From NCBI GenBank assembly GCA_903829815.1, contig CAIKRR010000077.1, positions 53,399 to 117,398 of the forward strand: a stretch of DNA of 64,000 nt, read 5' to 3'. This document shows, in pieces, positions 17,815 through 27,601 of the stretch. The stretch is from an uncultured Pseudomonadota bacterium (GTDB lineage Bacteria; Pseudomonadota; Gammaproteobacteria; Burkholderiales; SG8-39). The position numbers and the translations under genes were made by a program. Below the pieces are notes generated by a model. That model was not told where the DNA came from and did no database searches. It saw only the letters and a program-made list of their open reading frames with translations. Positions within the stretch are counted from its first letter, which is position 1. Every line of letters starts with the position of its first letter.

Positions 17815-18717
17815 TTGCAGCGTCCGACCGAAACAAGCCTCGCCTACATCGCGCTGATCATTGCTTCGGCCTCCTGGGCAGGCAATTGGGTGCTTGCGCG
17901 CGGGGTCAATGACATCATGCCGCCGATGGCACTGGCCTTCTGGCGCTGGGTGGCGGTCAGTGCACTGCTCACGCCCCTTGCGCTGCGGGCAACCCTTCGT
18001 GACTGGCCGATCATTCGCCGCCACCCGGTACGCCTGATGGTGCTGGGCGTGCTGGGAACGAGCACCTTCTCCATCCTGGGCTACTGGGGCGTTCAATACA
18101 CCAGTGGCATGAACGCCGTGCTGCTCAATGGGGCAACACCGGTCTTCACCGTCCTCATCGGCACGATGGTGCTGGGCGACCGGATCACCCCTCGCCTCAC
18201 CCTGGCCGTCGCTACAGGGCTCCTCGGGATGGCGCTGATTGCATCCCACGGCGACATCGCCCGCCTGCTGGGCGCCGACTTCAATGTCGGCGATCTGATC
18301 ATCCTCGTCGCCATCTTCTCCTGGGCCAGCTACACCATCGGCCTGCGCTGGCGCCCAGCCCGCCTCAGTGCCATGGCCTTTCTGTATGTCTCCAGTCTGT
18401 CCGGTCTGGCTGCCTGCGTCCCCTTCTGGCTGTGGGAGCAGGCACAGGGTGTCCACGCACAGTTCGAGATGCGCTCCTATGTCGCCATCGGCTATCTGGC
18501 ACTCTTTCCTTCGATCACGGCCTATGTCTGCTACGCCTGGGCAGTGCCTCGCGTCGGTCACACCATTGCCGGGATGTTCTCCAATGTAACTGCGGTGATG
18601 GGTGCGCTGTTTGCCATCCTCTTTCTGGGCGAAGAGGGTCACCTTTATCACCTGGTGGCCCTGCTGCTGGTCAGCCTGGGCGTCTACCTGGTATCGACCA
18701 CTCGCAAGAGCGCCTGA
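17815..18717 (+). CDS. DMT-superfamily (EamA) transporter
   Basis: A 300-residue, ten-helix membrane protein with two EamA repeats (SASWAGNWVLARG at the start; IFSWASYTIGLRWRP in the middle). The start is TTG, because no ATG occurs before the first helix. It differs from the EamA protein at about 10 kb in loops and sequence, so it is not a recent duplicate. Substrate unknown; exporters of this family move amino acids, purines or drugs. The MtfA gene starts 4 bp after its stop. The 177-bp gap to the divergent relA probably holds both promoters. Confidence 0.85.
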   Translation: MQRPTETSLAYIALIIASASWAGNWVLARGVNDIMPPMALAFWRWVAVSALLTPLALRATLRDWPIIRRHPVRLMVLGVLGTSTFSILGYWGVQYTSGMNAVLLNGATPVFTVLIGTMVLGDRITPRLTLAVATGLLGMALIASHGDIARLLGADFNVGDLIILVAIFSWASYTIGLRWRPARLSAMAFLYVSSLSGLAACVPFWLWEQAQGVHAQFEMRSYVAIGYLALFPSITAYVCYAWAVPRVGHTIAGMFSNVTAVMGALFAILFLGEEGHLYHLVALLLVSLGVYLVSTTRKSA

Positions 18718-18721
18718 CCCG

Positions 18722-19561
18722 ATGCGGCCCTTCATGCGCCGCCTGCGCGATCTTGTCTGGGGTGCCGATGGGGTTGATGACGCCGATGGCGACGCAGCGG
18801 CCTGCGCGCCAGCGGTGAACGCGGCAGGCGGGCTGCCCTGGCAGACGGTTTTCGCGACATGCCCGTTCCTGAGGACGCTCGATGCGCACGAGCGCACCCA
18901 ACTGGTCAGGCTGGCCAGCGAATTCCTGCGCAGCAAGTCGCTGAGCACCGCGCACGGGCTTGCCATCGATGACTTCATGCGGGCCAGCATCGCAGCGCAA
19001 GCCTGCCTGCCGGTTCTGGAACTGGGCCTGGGCTGGTACGAAGGCTGGCGCGGCATCGTCGTGTACCCGGGCCCCTTCAAGGTCGTGCGCGAGGACATCG
19101 ACGAGTTCGGCGTCACCCATGTCTGGGAAGAAGAGCTGGCCGGTGAAGCCTGGCCAGGCGGGCCGGTGATCCTGTCCTGGGAGGACGCGCAATCGAGCGA
19201 AGCGGGCTACAACGTGGTGATCCACGAATTCGCCCACAAACTGGCGATGCACTCGGGCAACGACGCCGGGATCCCGACTGCGCCCCTCGGTCTATCGGAC
19301 GAAGACTGGCAACTGGCCCTCGAACGCTCGTTCGCCCTGGTGGAGAGTGCCATTCGTTGCGGCAGACCACTGCCGATCGACCACTACGCGGCCAGCAGTC
19401 CGGCCGAATTCTTCGCAGTGATGAGCGAGCAATTCTTCACCGGTCCATCGGTCCTGGCGCAGCATCTGCCGGAACTTCATGCGGCCCTGCGCTGTTTTTA
19501 CCGGCAAGATCCCCTCGAGCGCCTGCACCGGTGGGCACGTGACACAGCACAGTCGCACTGA
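18722..19561 (+). CDS. mtfA: MtfA-family zinc peptidase
   Basis: A 279-residue protein with the metallopeptidase motif IHEFAHKLAMHSG (HExxH, about residues 169-173), preceded by VILSWEDAQ and ending with a conserved YAASSPAEFFAVMSEQFFT segment that carries the downstream Glu ligand. E. coli MtfA is a cytoplasmic Zn-dependent peptidase that binds the repressor Mlc. The length and landmarks match. An earlier in-frame start lies inside the EamA gene and gives a poor N-terminus; this ATG follows that stop by 4 bp. Confidence 0.9.
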   Translation: MRPFMRRLRDLVWGADGVDDADGDAAACAPAVNAAGGLPWQTVFATCPFLRTLDAHERTQLVRLASEFLRSKSLSTAHGLAIDDFMRASIAAQACLPVLELGLGWYEGWRGIVVYPGPFKVVREDIDEFGVTHVWEEELAGEAWPGGPVILSWEDAQSSEAGYNVVIHEFAHKLAMHSGNDAGIPTAPLGLSDEDWQLALERSFALVESAIRCGRPLPIDHYAASSPAEFFAVMSEQFFTGPSVLAQHLPELHAALRCFYRQDPLERLHRWARDTAQSH

Positions 19562-19660
19562 TTCCGGAATCCGGCCGCACATGAGCGCGGCAAGCTGCGA
19601 ACCGCGATGCATTCGTGGGATACTTTTCGGTGCGCGGATCATCGAAATCCGTCGACGTGG

Positions 19661-19730
19661 CCGACTGCAACACGTCCACTGCAACGCGTCCACTGCAACG
19701 CGGCGACTGCAACGCGGCGACTGCAACATC
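19661..19730 (+). repeat. Five-copy 14-bp tandem repeat in the leader of the acyl-CoA ligase gene
   Basis: The core ACTGCAAC recurs at exactly 14-bp steps (19664, 19678, 19692, 19706, 19720). Flanks alternate between TCC and GCG before the core and CG after it. A sixth, diverged core (ACTGCATC) follows at 19738. The array ends 28 bp before the ligase ATG, so it lies where a promoter or 5' UTR would be. Confidence 0.85.
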
Positions 19731-19758
19731 CACGACCACTGCATCCAAGGGAGACACC

Positions 19759-21384
19759 ATGCTGCGCGGCCTGATGATGGATCAACCTCTGCTCATCGCC
19801 TCGCTCCTGGAGCACGCGAGCGAAAACCACGGCGATACCGAGGTCGTCACACGCACGATCGAGGGGCCGATTCATCGCTATACCTACGCCCAGTGCAATC
19901 TGCGTGCCAAGCGGCTTGCCCAGGCGCTCCAGCGCATCGGCATCCACTCAGGTGATCGCGTCGCCACGCTGGCCTGGAACACCCATCGACACCTCGAGCT
20001 CTACTACGCCATCTCGGGCATCGGTGCGATCACCCACACCATCAATCCGCGACTTTTCATCGAGCAGATCCTCTACATCATCGGGCACGCCGAAGATCGT
20101 GTGGTGTTCTTCGATATCAACCTGACACCGCTGGTTGAACGCATCGCGGCGCACTGCCCGACCGTGAGTCACTGGGTCGCCATGACCGATCGCGACCATC
20201 GCCCTGCCCTCGCGCTGGCCAACCTGCACTGCATGGAAGACCTGATCGAGGCCGAGGATGGCCAGTTGCAATGGCCAGCCCTTGACGAGTACACCGCCTC
20301 GGGCCTTTGCTACACCTCAGGCACCACCGGCAATCCCAAGGGCGTTCTCTATCATCACCGCTCGACCGTGCTGCATGCCTACGGTTCCGCACTGCCCGAT
20401 GTCTTCGGTGTGTCGGCTCGCGATGTCCTGATGCCGGTGGTACCGATGTTCCATGTGAATGCCTGGGGCTCGCCGTACTTCGCCCCCATGGTGGGTGCCA
20501 AGCTGGTGATGCCGGGCGCCGCCATGGACCCGCAGAGTCTCTACGAACTGTTCGAAGCGGAAAAGGTCACCCTGAGTGCAGGCGTGCCTACGGTCTGGCT
20601 CAATCTCTTTGCCTGGATGCGCCAGCACCAGCGCCAGTTCTCGACCCTGCGACGCGTGGTCGTGGGCGGCTCGGCCTGCCCGCCGGCCATGATTCGCGAG
20701 TTTGCCGAAACCTATGGCGTCGACTGCCAGCACGCCTGGGGCATGACCGAGATGAGCCCCCTGGGCACCTATGGTCAGCTGAAGGCCAAGCACCTCGAAC
20801 AATCCGGCGAGGCGCAGTTTGCGATCAAGCAGAAACAGGGCCGCACGCTCTTCGGCGTGTCGATGAAGATCACCGACGACGCAGGCAATACCCTGCCTCG
20901 CGATGGCAAGGCCTTTGGCGACCTTCTGGTGCGCGGCCCCTGGGTGACCCGCGGCTACTTCAAGGGCGAAGGTGGCGATGTCCTGCGCGACGGGTGGTTT
21001 CCCACCGGTGACGTGGCAACCATCGACGATGACGGCTACATGGCCATTACCGACCGATCCAAGGACGTGATCAAATCAGGCGGCGAGTGGATCAGCTCGA
21101 TCGATCTGGAGAACATCGCCATTGCCCACCCGGCTGTGGCCGAGGCCGCCGCCATCGGGGTTGCTCACCCCAAGTGGGACGAACGCCCCTTGCTCATCGT
21201 GGTATGCAAGCCCGGTGCCGACCTCGACCGTACAACACTGCTTGCCTTCTTCGAAGGCAAGGTTGCCAAGTGGTGGGTGCCTGACGACGTACTCTTCGTT
21301 GCCGAACTGCCGCATACCGCAACCGGCAAACTGCTCAAGATGGCACTGCGCGACCAATATGGCGGCCATGCCTGGCCAGGCTGA
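19759..21384 (+). CDS. Acyl-CoA ligase (fatty-acyl-CoA synthetase family)
   Basis: The 541-residue AMP-forming ligase activates a carboxylic acid as acyl-CoA via an acyl-adenylate. Motifs: the P-loop-like [14 protein letters not shown] (about 184-197), AWGMTEMSP (about 326), [13 protein letters not shown] (about 413) and the C-terminal lysine context [16 protein letters not shown]. The size and the LPxTATGK end fit medium/long-chain fatty-acid ligases such as AlkK. The start follows AAGGGAGA; the frame is open 48 codons further upstream, but that part is the 14-bp repeat array. Substrate chain length cannot be read. Confidence 0.9.
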   Translation: MLRGLMMDQPLLIASLLEHASENHGDTEVVTRTIEGPIHRYTYAQCNLRAKRLAQALQRIGIHSGDRVATLAWNTHRHLELYYAISGIGAITHTINPRLFIEQILYIIGHAEDRVVFFDINLTPLVERIAAHCPTVSHWVAMTDRDHRPALALANLHCMEDLIEAEDGQLQWPALDEYTASGLCYTSGTTGNPKGVLYHHRSTVLHAYGSALPDVFGVSARDVLMPVVPMFHVNAWGSPYFAPMVGAKLVMPGAAMDPQSLYELFEAEKVTLSAGVPTVWLNLFAWMRQHQRQFSTLRRVVVGGSACPPAMIREFAETYGVDCQHAWGMTEMSPLGTYGQLKAKHLEQSGEAQFAIKQKQGRTLFGVSMKITDDAGNTLPRDGKAFGDLLVRGPWVTRGYFKGEGGDVLRDGWFPTGDVATIDDDGYMAITDRSKDVIKSGGEWISSIDLENIAIAHPAVAEAAAIGVAHPKWDERPLLIVVCKPGADLDRTTLLAFFEGKVAKWWVPDDVLFVAELPHTATGKLLKMALRDQYGGHAWPG

Positions 21385-21455
21385 GCCCTGAAGGCTGGCA
21401 ACGCGGGTCGGGGACTGTCAGCGCAGACATGTGCGGACGCCGACGGCTATCGGCT

Positions 21456-22328
21456 TCAATCGGCCGCGAGAAGAAACGATCGGACCGCCTCGATCTGATC
21501 GGCCTGCATCAGCGTGGGGGCATGACCGACGCCTGAAAACTCGACCACGCGTGCGCAAGGTCCGCGCGAGGACATGGCGCCTGCCAAGGCAGCGGGTACC
21601 AGATCGGACTCGGCGCCGCGAACCAGAAGCAGCGGTATGCGGATCGCCTCGTAGAGCCCCCACAAGTCGACATCCCGATCGACGCCAGGCGCAGAAAAGC
21701 CGGCGGCAATCGCCGGGTCGTAATGCAGCCGCCACGACCCGTCGTCATGGACCCGAACCACGACTTCGGTCAGGAAGCGCCACTGCGCCTCATCGTGAGG
21801 GCCAAACGGCGCATGCACCCGTCGAATATAGGCAAGTGCCGCCTCGAACGAGTCGAATCGTGGATTGGCGCCGACATACTGGCCGATGCGGGCGAGTGCC
21901 GCAGCCGGCAGGACTGCGCCGACATCATTCAGCACCAGACGCCGGATCGGTTGCTCAGGCAAGGCTGCAAGCGCCATGCCGACCAGACCGCCCATCGAGG
22001 TGCCGACCCAGTCGAGGGTTTCAGCGTCGATTCGCGCGAGCAGGGTGACCATGTCGCCGACGTAGGTGGGTACCTGATATTCGGCCGGATTCTTCAGCCA
22101 GTCACTGGCACCACGCCCCGGAAAGTCGGGACTCACGACGCGGTAGTGTCGGGCAAGGACCTGTGCCAGGGCCTCGAAGTCACGTCCGCAGCGGGTAAGC
22201 CCGTGCGCACAGACCAGAACACGACGGTTGAGTGGGTCACCCCACTGCCACCAGGCCAGATGATGCAGGCCCGATGGTGTGATGCACTGGACGCGGTGCT
22301 GGGTGGGTTCGACAAAGGGCATGAGCAT
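21456..22328 (-). CDS. Alpha/beta hydrolase
   Basis: About 290 residues. Landmarks: VCAHGLTRCGRDFE (oxyanion region), the nucleophile elbow DWVGTSMGGLVGM, the acidic-residue region VRGAESDLVP, and a terminal His in GVGHAPTLM. It resembles the MhpC/haloalkane-dehalogenase-like branch of the fold. An ATG at 22379 would overlap the comEC stop; the ATGs at 22328 and 22322 follow AAGG and are preferred. It lies directly downstream of comEC on the same strand. Substrate unknown. Confidence 0.8.
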   Translation of the reverse strand: MLMPFVEPTQHRVQCITPSGLHHLAWWQWGDPLNRRVLVCAHGLTRCGRDFEALAQVLARHYRVVSPDFPGRGASDWLKNPAEYQVPTYVGDMVTLLARIDAETLDWVGTSMGGLVGMALAALPEQPIRRLVLNDVGAVLPAAALARIGQYVGANPRFDSFEAALAYIRRVHAPFGPHDEAQWRFLTEVVVRVHDDGSWRLHYDPAIAAGFSAPGVDRDVDLWGLYEAIRIPLLLVRGAESDLVPAALAGAMSSRGPCARVVEFSGVGHAPTLMQADQIEAVRSFLLAAD

Positions 22329-22368
22329 CGGGCCTTGCAAAGGGGCGCCAGGCGCAGGGCTGCTGACT

Positions 22369-24837
22369 CTAGGGCGCACCGGCCCCTGCGGTCAAGCGCG
22401 CCGGGTTGCGAAAATACCGCCGATGCAGATCACGCAAGCTGCGCGCACGAGCACCCTGCGCATCGAGATCGATGCCAATCGCACCATCCAGATCGGTGCG
22501 CAGGAACACGATCTGGCGCGATACGTAACGCTCGATGATTCGAGCGCGCGGATGACCGAAGCGATTGCGATAGCCTGCCGACACGACGGCAACACGCGGG
22601 TGCACAGCATCGATGAACGCCTCGCTCGAGGATCCCTGACTGCCGTGATGGGGCACCAGCAGCACATCGGCTGCCAGCGCGGGTTCACCCGATTCGGCCG
22701 CGGCACGCACCAGACTGGCCTCGGCCTGCCCATCGATGTCGGCGGCCAGCAGCACTGCATGCCCAGCCACCGCTACCCGCAGCACGCAACTCGCCCGGTT
22801 GCTGCGGCCGCGCCGCGGCACGAGGCCGGGCGAGGGGTGCAGGAAGCTGAACTGCACACCGTCAAACGTCCAGCCGGCACCTCTCATGCAGTTCTGACGC
22901 GCGGGCGGTGGCTTGTCTGCTGCAGCACCCGGCGTGGCGGTTACGGTGGCGCGCCCCCGCAGTTCGACGCCCGCTGGCATCCACACGGTGTCGACCGGGA
23001 GGCCGGCGAGCACCGAGCGCGCGCCCCCGGCATGATCGGCATCGGCATGACTGATGACCAGCGCATCGAGGCTCGGTCGGCCAAGCGCTCGAAGAAAGGG
23101 CAGGACGACACGCTCGCCTGCATCACCCGCAGCCCCGAGGCGCGGACCGGTATCGAAGAGCACGGTGTGGCGGGCGGTGCGGATCACGACGGCAAGCCCC
23201 TGCCCCACATCGAGCACGTCGAGTCGGGCGCTACCCTGGGCGACTGCCCCGGGCTGCACCAGAAACAGAGGCGCAAAAAGCAGCACGGACAAGCCGCGCC
23301 AGCGCACGGCAAACGGCGCCAGCAACCAGGCAGCACCGGCACTTGCGAGCACGATGGTCCAGGGCGGTGCCGCCGGCGCCGACCAGGCGGCCTGCGGCAG
23401 GGCCGCCATCCACTCCACCATCGGCATGCCAAGGGCCAGCAGCGCGTGGGCCAGTCTGGCGGGCCAGTCCACCGGCGACACCGCGGCAATGAGCGACAGG
23501 GGCGCCACCACCATGCTCACCAGTGGAATGGCGACCGCGTTGACAATCGGCCCCACCAGTGAGACCTGACCGAACAGCGCCAGCGTGAGTGGTGCCAGGC
23601 CAATCGTGACGACCGCTTGCGCGCGCAGCCAGGCTCGCAGGCTCGACTCGGGGTTGGCGCCACTGCCTGCGTGAAAGAGCATCGCCACCGCACCAAAGGA
23701 CAGCCAGAACCCGGCAGTCAGCCCAGCCCAGGGGTCGATCGCCACGATTACCACCAGGGCAAGCGAGAGCACGCGCGCCGGTGAGGGCTCACGGTCAAGG
23801 CATCGTCCGAGGGCGGCCACGGCGAGCATGCACACGGTGCGTTGTGCCGGGATGCCGAACCCGGCCAGAGCGCAGTAGGCGCTTGCCGCGATCACCCCGA
23901 CGATGGCAGCGAGTTTGGGCACCGGGATCCACAGGGCAAGGCGTGGCGTTCGACGCCATAGAAAGGCGGCAGCGGCCCCCGCCAGCGCACCGAGCATCGT
24001 CACATGCAGGCCCGAAATGCTGATGAGATGCGAGATGCCGGTGCGGTTGAACACACGCCATTGCGCCTGCGGAATCGCGGCCTGGTCACCGATGGCCAGT
24101 GCAATGACAACGCCGCGCCAGGGGGCCTCGGGCAGCGCTGCGCGCAATCGCTCACGGATGGCAGAGCGGGCACGGTCGATCGCAGCGCCCAAGCCGCGTG
24201 CAGATGGGGCCAAGCGTACTGCGGGCGCCATGGCATGCGGGCGCACCGCACCGGTCGCTACCACCCCGCGCTCCAGGAGGGCTGCCTCGTAGTCAAACCC
24301 GTAGGGGTTGAGGCTGGCATGCGGCCGCCGCAAGCGCACTGCGAAACGCCAGCGCTCCCCCGAGCGCACCGCATCAGGGGGCAGCGCGCCGGCGCGCGTG
24401 GCCTCGCGCCAGGTGAGCAGGATGCGCCCCCCGGGCTTGAGCACAGGCCGCGAAGCGGCCTCCAGATCAAACGCAAACCGCACGCCGCCGTCAAACGGTT
24501 GCGGCAGATCGGTCACTGCCCCGTCAATCAGCAGATCGACATCCTCTGCCTGCGCCGGCAACCAGGCCGAGTAGCGCTCGCTGGCGCGCCAACCGGCCCA
24601 TGCGAAGCCGATCGCAAAGGTGAGCAGAACCTGCAGCGCACCGCGGCCGCTGCCCGCAAGCCATGACCCAGACGCAGCCGAGCCGACCACCGGACCTGCG
24701 TGCGCACGCACCGCCAGAAGTGCAGCAACCACGGCTGCCAGTGCACCGGCCAGCAGACACTCGGGCGTGGGCAATTCGGCCACGAACTGCAACACGATGG
24801 CACCCAGGGCAAAGGCGAGACTGTGCGCGACAAACAT
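22369..24837 (-). CDS. comEC: ComEC/Rec2 DNA-uptake channel protein
   Basis: An 822-residue inner-membrane protein that conducts incoming single-stranded DNA during natural transformation. N-terminal helices are followed by an OB-like region with RILLTWREAT, the competence domain (FNRTGISHLISISGLHVTM, about residues 260-280), many helices, and a C-terminal metallo-beta-lactamase-like domain with VISHADADHAGG and VPHHGSQGSSSE. All expected parts are present and full-length. The DUF2062 gene is divergent. Whether the strain is competent cannot be told from this one gene. Confidence 0.93.
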   Translation of the reverse strand: MFVAHSLAFALGAIVLQFVAELPTPECLLAGALAAVVAALLAVRAHAGPVVGSAASGSWLAGSGRGALQVLLTFAIGFAWAGWRASERYSAWLPAQAEDVDLLIDGAVTDLPQPFDGGVRFAFDLEAASRPVLKPGGRILLTWREATRAGALPPDAVRSGERWRFAVRLRRPHASLNPYGFDYEAALLERGVVATGAVRPHAMAPAVRLAPSARGLGAAIDRARSAIRERLRAALPEAPWRGVVIALAIGDQAAIPQAQWRVFNRTGISHLISISGLHVTMLGALAGAAAAFLWRRTPRLALWIPVPKLAAIVGVIAASAYCALAGFGIPAQRTVCMLAVAALGRCLDREPSPARVLSLALVVIVAIDPWAGLTAGFWLSFGAVAMLFHAGSGANPESSLRAWLRAQAVVTIGLAPLTLALFGQVSLVGPIVNAVAIPLVSMVVAPLSLIAAVSPVDWPARLAHALLALGMPMVEWMAALPQAAWSAPAAPPWTIVLASAGAAWLLAPFAVRWRGLSVLLFAPLFLVQPGAVAQGSARLDVLDVGQGLAVVIRTARHTVLFDTGPRLGAAGDAGERVVLPFLRALGRPSLDALVISHADADHAGGARSVLAGLPVDTVWMPAGVELRGRATVTATPGAAADKPPPARQNCMRGAGWTFDGVQFSFLHPSPGLVPRRGRSNRASCVLRVAVAGHAVLLAADIDGQAEASLVRAAAESGEPALAADVLLVPHHGSQGSSSEAFIDAVHPRVAVVSAGYRNRFGHPRARIIERYVSRQIVFLRTDLDGAIGIDLDAQGARARSLRDLHRRYFRNPARLTAGAGAP

Positions 24838-24990
24838 GTTCCGGCTTGACCTCCAGACCGCCCCAGATCGAGGGCCTGGCCTAGCGTAAAGACCGGGCCG
24901 CGCGGATGCTTGGGGTGCTCTGGTCGATTGCAGTCGATTCAGCTCGATTCAGACACATGCGAGTCATTGCAGGCGCGTACGCTTCCTCTT

Positions 24991-25011
24991 GTCACGCCCG
25001 GCGTGACTTTT
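24991..25011 (+). promoter_or_regulatory. GTCACGC-CCG-GCGTGAC palindrome followed by TTTT
   Basis: A perfect 7-bp inverted repeat with a 3-nt centre, followed by four T on the plus strand, lies in the gap between the divergent comEC and DUF2062 genes. It could be an operator, or an attenuator/terminator for plus-strand RNA. Since no gene on the plus strand precedes it, an operator or leader attenuator fits better than a plain terminator. Confidence 0.4.
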
Positions 25012-25058
25012 GATGCTCGAACCCGGTCCCCTCGCCGCCACCACGCACTGATCATCCG

Positions 25059-25697
25059 ATGCCACGCCGATTCATCCGCCGCCATCTTCCCAGCCGCGAG
25101 GTCCTGAGCAGGAACCGCCATGCACGGCACTTCGTGCACTTTCTGGGCGAACCGCGCCTGTGGCAACTGAACCGACGCTCGGTTGCAGGCGGTGTGGCGG
25201 TGGGCTTGTTCACCGGCCTCATTCCGGGGCCGTTCCAGATGCTGGCGGCAGGGTTGGTGGCCGTGGCGCTGCGGGTCAACCTGCCGGTGGCGGTTGCGAC
25301 CACGCTCTACACCAACCCGTTCACCATCGTGCCTCTGTACGTGCTCGCCGGTTGGCTCGGCGGGTGGGTCCTGCCAGGCTCGCTCTCGCCCGGCGACCCA
25401 CCGGCCATGAACTGGCAGCACCCGATCGACTGGACCGTGCAGTTCGCACACTGGACGATCAGTCTGGGCCCGGCACTGGCTCTGGGGCTGCCGCTGCTGG
25501 CAACCAGCCTCGCTCTGGCCGGTTGGCTGATCACTCGGATGGTGTGGCATGTGCATGCGAGCCTGGCGTGGCGACGCCGTCGCGCGCGCCGATCTTCGCG
25601 CGCGGACTCGGTCAAGACCGCGGCTGATCGACCAGTTGCCCCTCGACCAGACGCAGCACTCGATCAGCCCGTGCGGCCAGAGCCAGATCGTGAGTGA
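25059..25697 (+). CDS. DUF2062 membrane protein
   Basis: A 212-residue protein with the DUF2062 signature: [21 protein letters not shown] followed by [21 protein letters not shown], and three or four membrane helices. The C-terminal 45 residues are Arg-rich and polar. Function is not established; the family is often found beside lol and comEC genes in betaproteobacteria, as here. Its 3' end overlaps the convergent lolD by 86 bp. Confidence 0.85.
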   Translation: MPRRFIRRHLPSREVLSRNRHARHFVHFLGEPRLWQLNRRSVAGGVAVGLFTGLIPGPFQMLAAGLVAVALRVNLPVAVATTLYTNPFTIVPLYVLAGWLGGWVLPGSLSPGDPPAMNWQHPIDWTVQFAHWTISLGPALALGLPLLATSLALAGWLITRMVWHVHASLAWRRRRARRSSRADSVKTAADRPVAPRPDAALDQPVRPEPDRE

Positions 25698-26322
25698 CGA
25701 TCACCAGGGCCACACCGCGGGCCCGATTGAGTTCGAGCAGCAATTCGAGCACGCGAGTTGCGGTCGCACCATCCAGGTTGCCGGTCGGCTCATCGGCCAG
25801 GACGCAGGCCGGTTCAGTCACCAGTGCTCGCGCCAGTGCGGTGCGCTGGCGCTCACCGCCCGAGAGTTGTGCCGGGGTATGGGAAAGCCGCGCGGCAAGC
25901 CCGACGCGGCCCAGCATGTCAGCCGCCTGGCGCCGGGCTTCACCGGGGGCCATCCGCCGAATGAGCAGCGGCATCGCGACATTGTCGAGCGCCGAGAATT
26001 CCATCAGCAAATGATGAAACTGATAGACGAAACCCAATGCCCGGTTGCGCAGCGCCCCGCGCGCGCGCTCGTCCATCGTCTGCAGGTCGTGCCCCGTCAT
26101 CAACACCACACCTGCGTCAGGCGCATCCAGTCCGGCCAGGATATGCAACAAGGTACTCTTGCCCGACCCGCTCGCACCGACAATCGCGAGGACCTCGCCC
26201 TTTGCGACGCACAAGTCCACGTCATCGAGCACCACGATGTCCTCGGCGCCTTGCCGAAATACCTTGCGCACGCCTTGGCAGGCCAGCACCGGCGCTGCGT
26301 TCTCGACAGGGTAGTCAGGCAT
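25612..26322 (-). CDS. lolD: LolD, lipoprotein-sorting ABC ATPase
   Basis: A 236-residue ATPase that powers release of outer-membrane lipoproteins from the inner membrane to LolA. Walker A is [12 protein letters not shown], the Q-loop region is [10 protein letters not shown], the signature is [15 protein letters not shown], Walker B is [11 protein letters not shown] and the H-loop is VTHDL. The [18 protein letters not shown] stretch is characteristic of LolD. The ATG overlaps the preceding lolE stop by 8 bp, confirming one operon. A longer in-frame start lies within lolE and is rejected. Confidence 0.95.
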   Translation of the reverse strand: MPDYPVENAAPVLACQGVRKVFRQGAEDIVVLDDVDLCVAKGEVLAIVGASGSGKSTLLHILAGLDAPDAGVVLMTGHDLQTMDERARGALRNRALGFVYQFHHLLMEFSALDNVAMPLLIRRMAPGEARRQAADMLGRVGLAARLSHTPAQLSGGERQRTALARALVTEPACVLADEPTGNLDGATATRVLELLLELNRARGVALVIVTHDLALAARADRVLRLVEGQLVDQPRS

Positions 26323-27589
26323 GGCGCAGAGCCTCCGCAGGGCGCACACGGGCAGCCCGCCAACTGGGGTAGAGGGTTGCTGCCAGACTGAGCAGCAAGG
26401 ACAGGATGACGATGCCAAGCACACCCCGCCACTGCAGGTGCGAGGGCAGCAGACTGAGGTAATAGACCTCGGGGGGGAGCGTCTGGCTTTCGAGCAACTG
26501 TTCGACCCAACGCACGATATTGCCCATCTCGAGCGCCAGGACGCAGCCGACGATGGCACCCAGAAGCGTACCGGCCACGCCGAGAATCATGCCCTGGATC
26601 ATGAAGATCGCCTGAATCGAACGCGGCATCGCACCCATGGTTCTGAGAATCGCGATTTCGGGACGCTTTTCGTTCACCGCCATCACCAGCATCGACACCA
26701 CATTGAAAGCGGCCACCGCCACGATGAGCGAGAGCATGATGAAGGTGGCCATGCGCTCGGTCTGCAAGGCACGGAAGAACGCGACGTGCGTTCGGGTCCA
26801 GTCGAGCACTTCAAGGTCAGGCGAAGCACGCTCGATGCGCTCACCGATGGCCCGGGCCTCGCCCGGATCCGTCAGGCGCAGGCGCACACCAGAGACCGAT
26901 TCGCCCATGCGATAGAGGCGCTGGGCATCGGCCAGGTGAACATAGGCCAGCCCGGCATCGTACTCAGGCATCCCTGCTTCGAATATCCCCACCAACCTGA
27001 ACACCTTGACCCGAGGCAGGATCCCCGCTGGGGTGACGACGCCCTGGGGCGATATGAGGGTGATGCGATCACCGGGCATCGCACGAAGCGCGCGCGCCGT
27101 GTCGACGCCGACCACGATGCCAAAGTCACCTTCACGCAGGTCCTCGAACCGACCGCCCAGCATGTGAGTCGCGATGTCGGACACAGCCGCTTCGGTGACA
27201 GGGAGCACGCCGCGCACCTCGACACCACGGACTGCGTCGCCCGCGAGAAGGAGTGCCTGCCCGCGCACGAAGGCAGCGGCTGCCTCGACACCCGGCTCGG
27301 CGGCCAGTCGTTCACGCACCGCCTGCCAGTGGGCAAGACCGACAGTTCGGCTCTCCGAGTCTGCCGCCTTGCCCTGTGTCAGCCGCGCGCCCACCTCGGC
27401 ATGCGCTGCCACGCCGAGAATGCGGTTTCTGAGCTCCCCCTGCAGGCCATCGATCACCGCCATCACGACAATGAGCGAGGCCACGCCCAAGGCAATGGCA
27501 ATGGTCGACAAGAGCGATATGAAGGAGATGAAATGGTTGTGTCGCCGCGCACGCACCTGGCGCCAACCGATCAGGCACTCGAAATTCAT
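26315..27589 (-). CDS. lolE: LolE/LolC-type lipoprotein-releasing permease (second copy)
   Basis: A 424-residue FtsX-fold permease. A first helix ([23 protein letters not shown]) is followed by a large periplasmic domain (about 50-270), then three C-terminal helices around [21 protein letters not shown] and a PAEALRHA end. It begins [20 protein letters not shown]. With its neighbour it would make the LolCE heterodimer of the inner membrane. LolC and LolE are hard to separate by eye; the name follows gene order. Confidence 0.88.
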   Translation of the reverse strand: MNFECLIGWRQVRARRHNHFISFISLLSTIAIALGVASLIVVMAVIDGLQGELRNRILGVAAHAEVGARLTQGKAADSESRTVGLAHWQAVRERLAAEPGVEAAAAFVRGQALLLAGDAVRGVEVRGVLPVTEAAVSDIATHMLGGRFEDLREGDFGIVVGVDTARALRAMPGDRITLISPQGVVTPAGILPRVKVFRLVGIFEAGMPEYDAGLAYVHLADAQRLYRMGESVSGVRLRLTDPGEARAIGERIERASPDLEVLDWTRTHVAFFRALQTERMATFIMLSLIVAVAAFNVVSMLVMAVNEKRPEIAILRTMGAMPRSIQAIFMIQGMILGVAGTLLGAIVGCVLALEMGNIVRWVEQLLESQTLPPEVYYLSLLPSHLQWRGVLGIVILSLLLSLAATLYPSWRAARVRPAEALRHA

Positions 27590-27601
27590 CGCGTCCGCCC
27601 C

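Noticed and set aside
19661..19730. 14-bp array as a possible CRISPR
   Set aside because: Units abut with no spacers and no cas genes are present; it is a tandem repeat.
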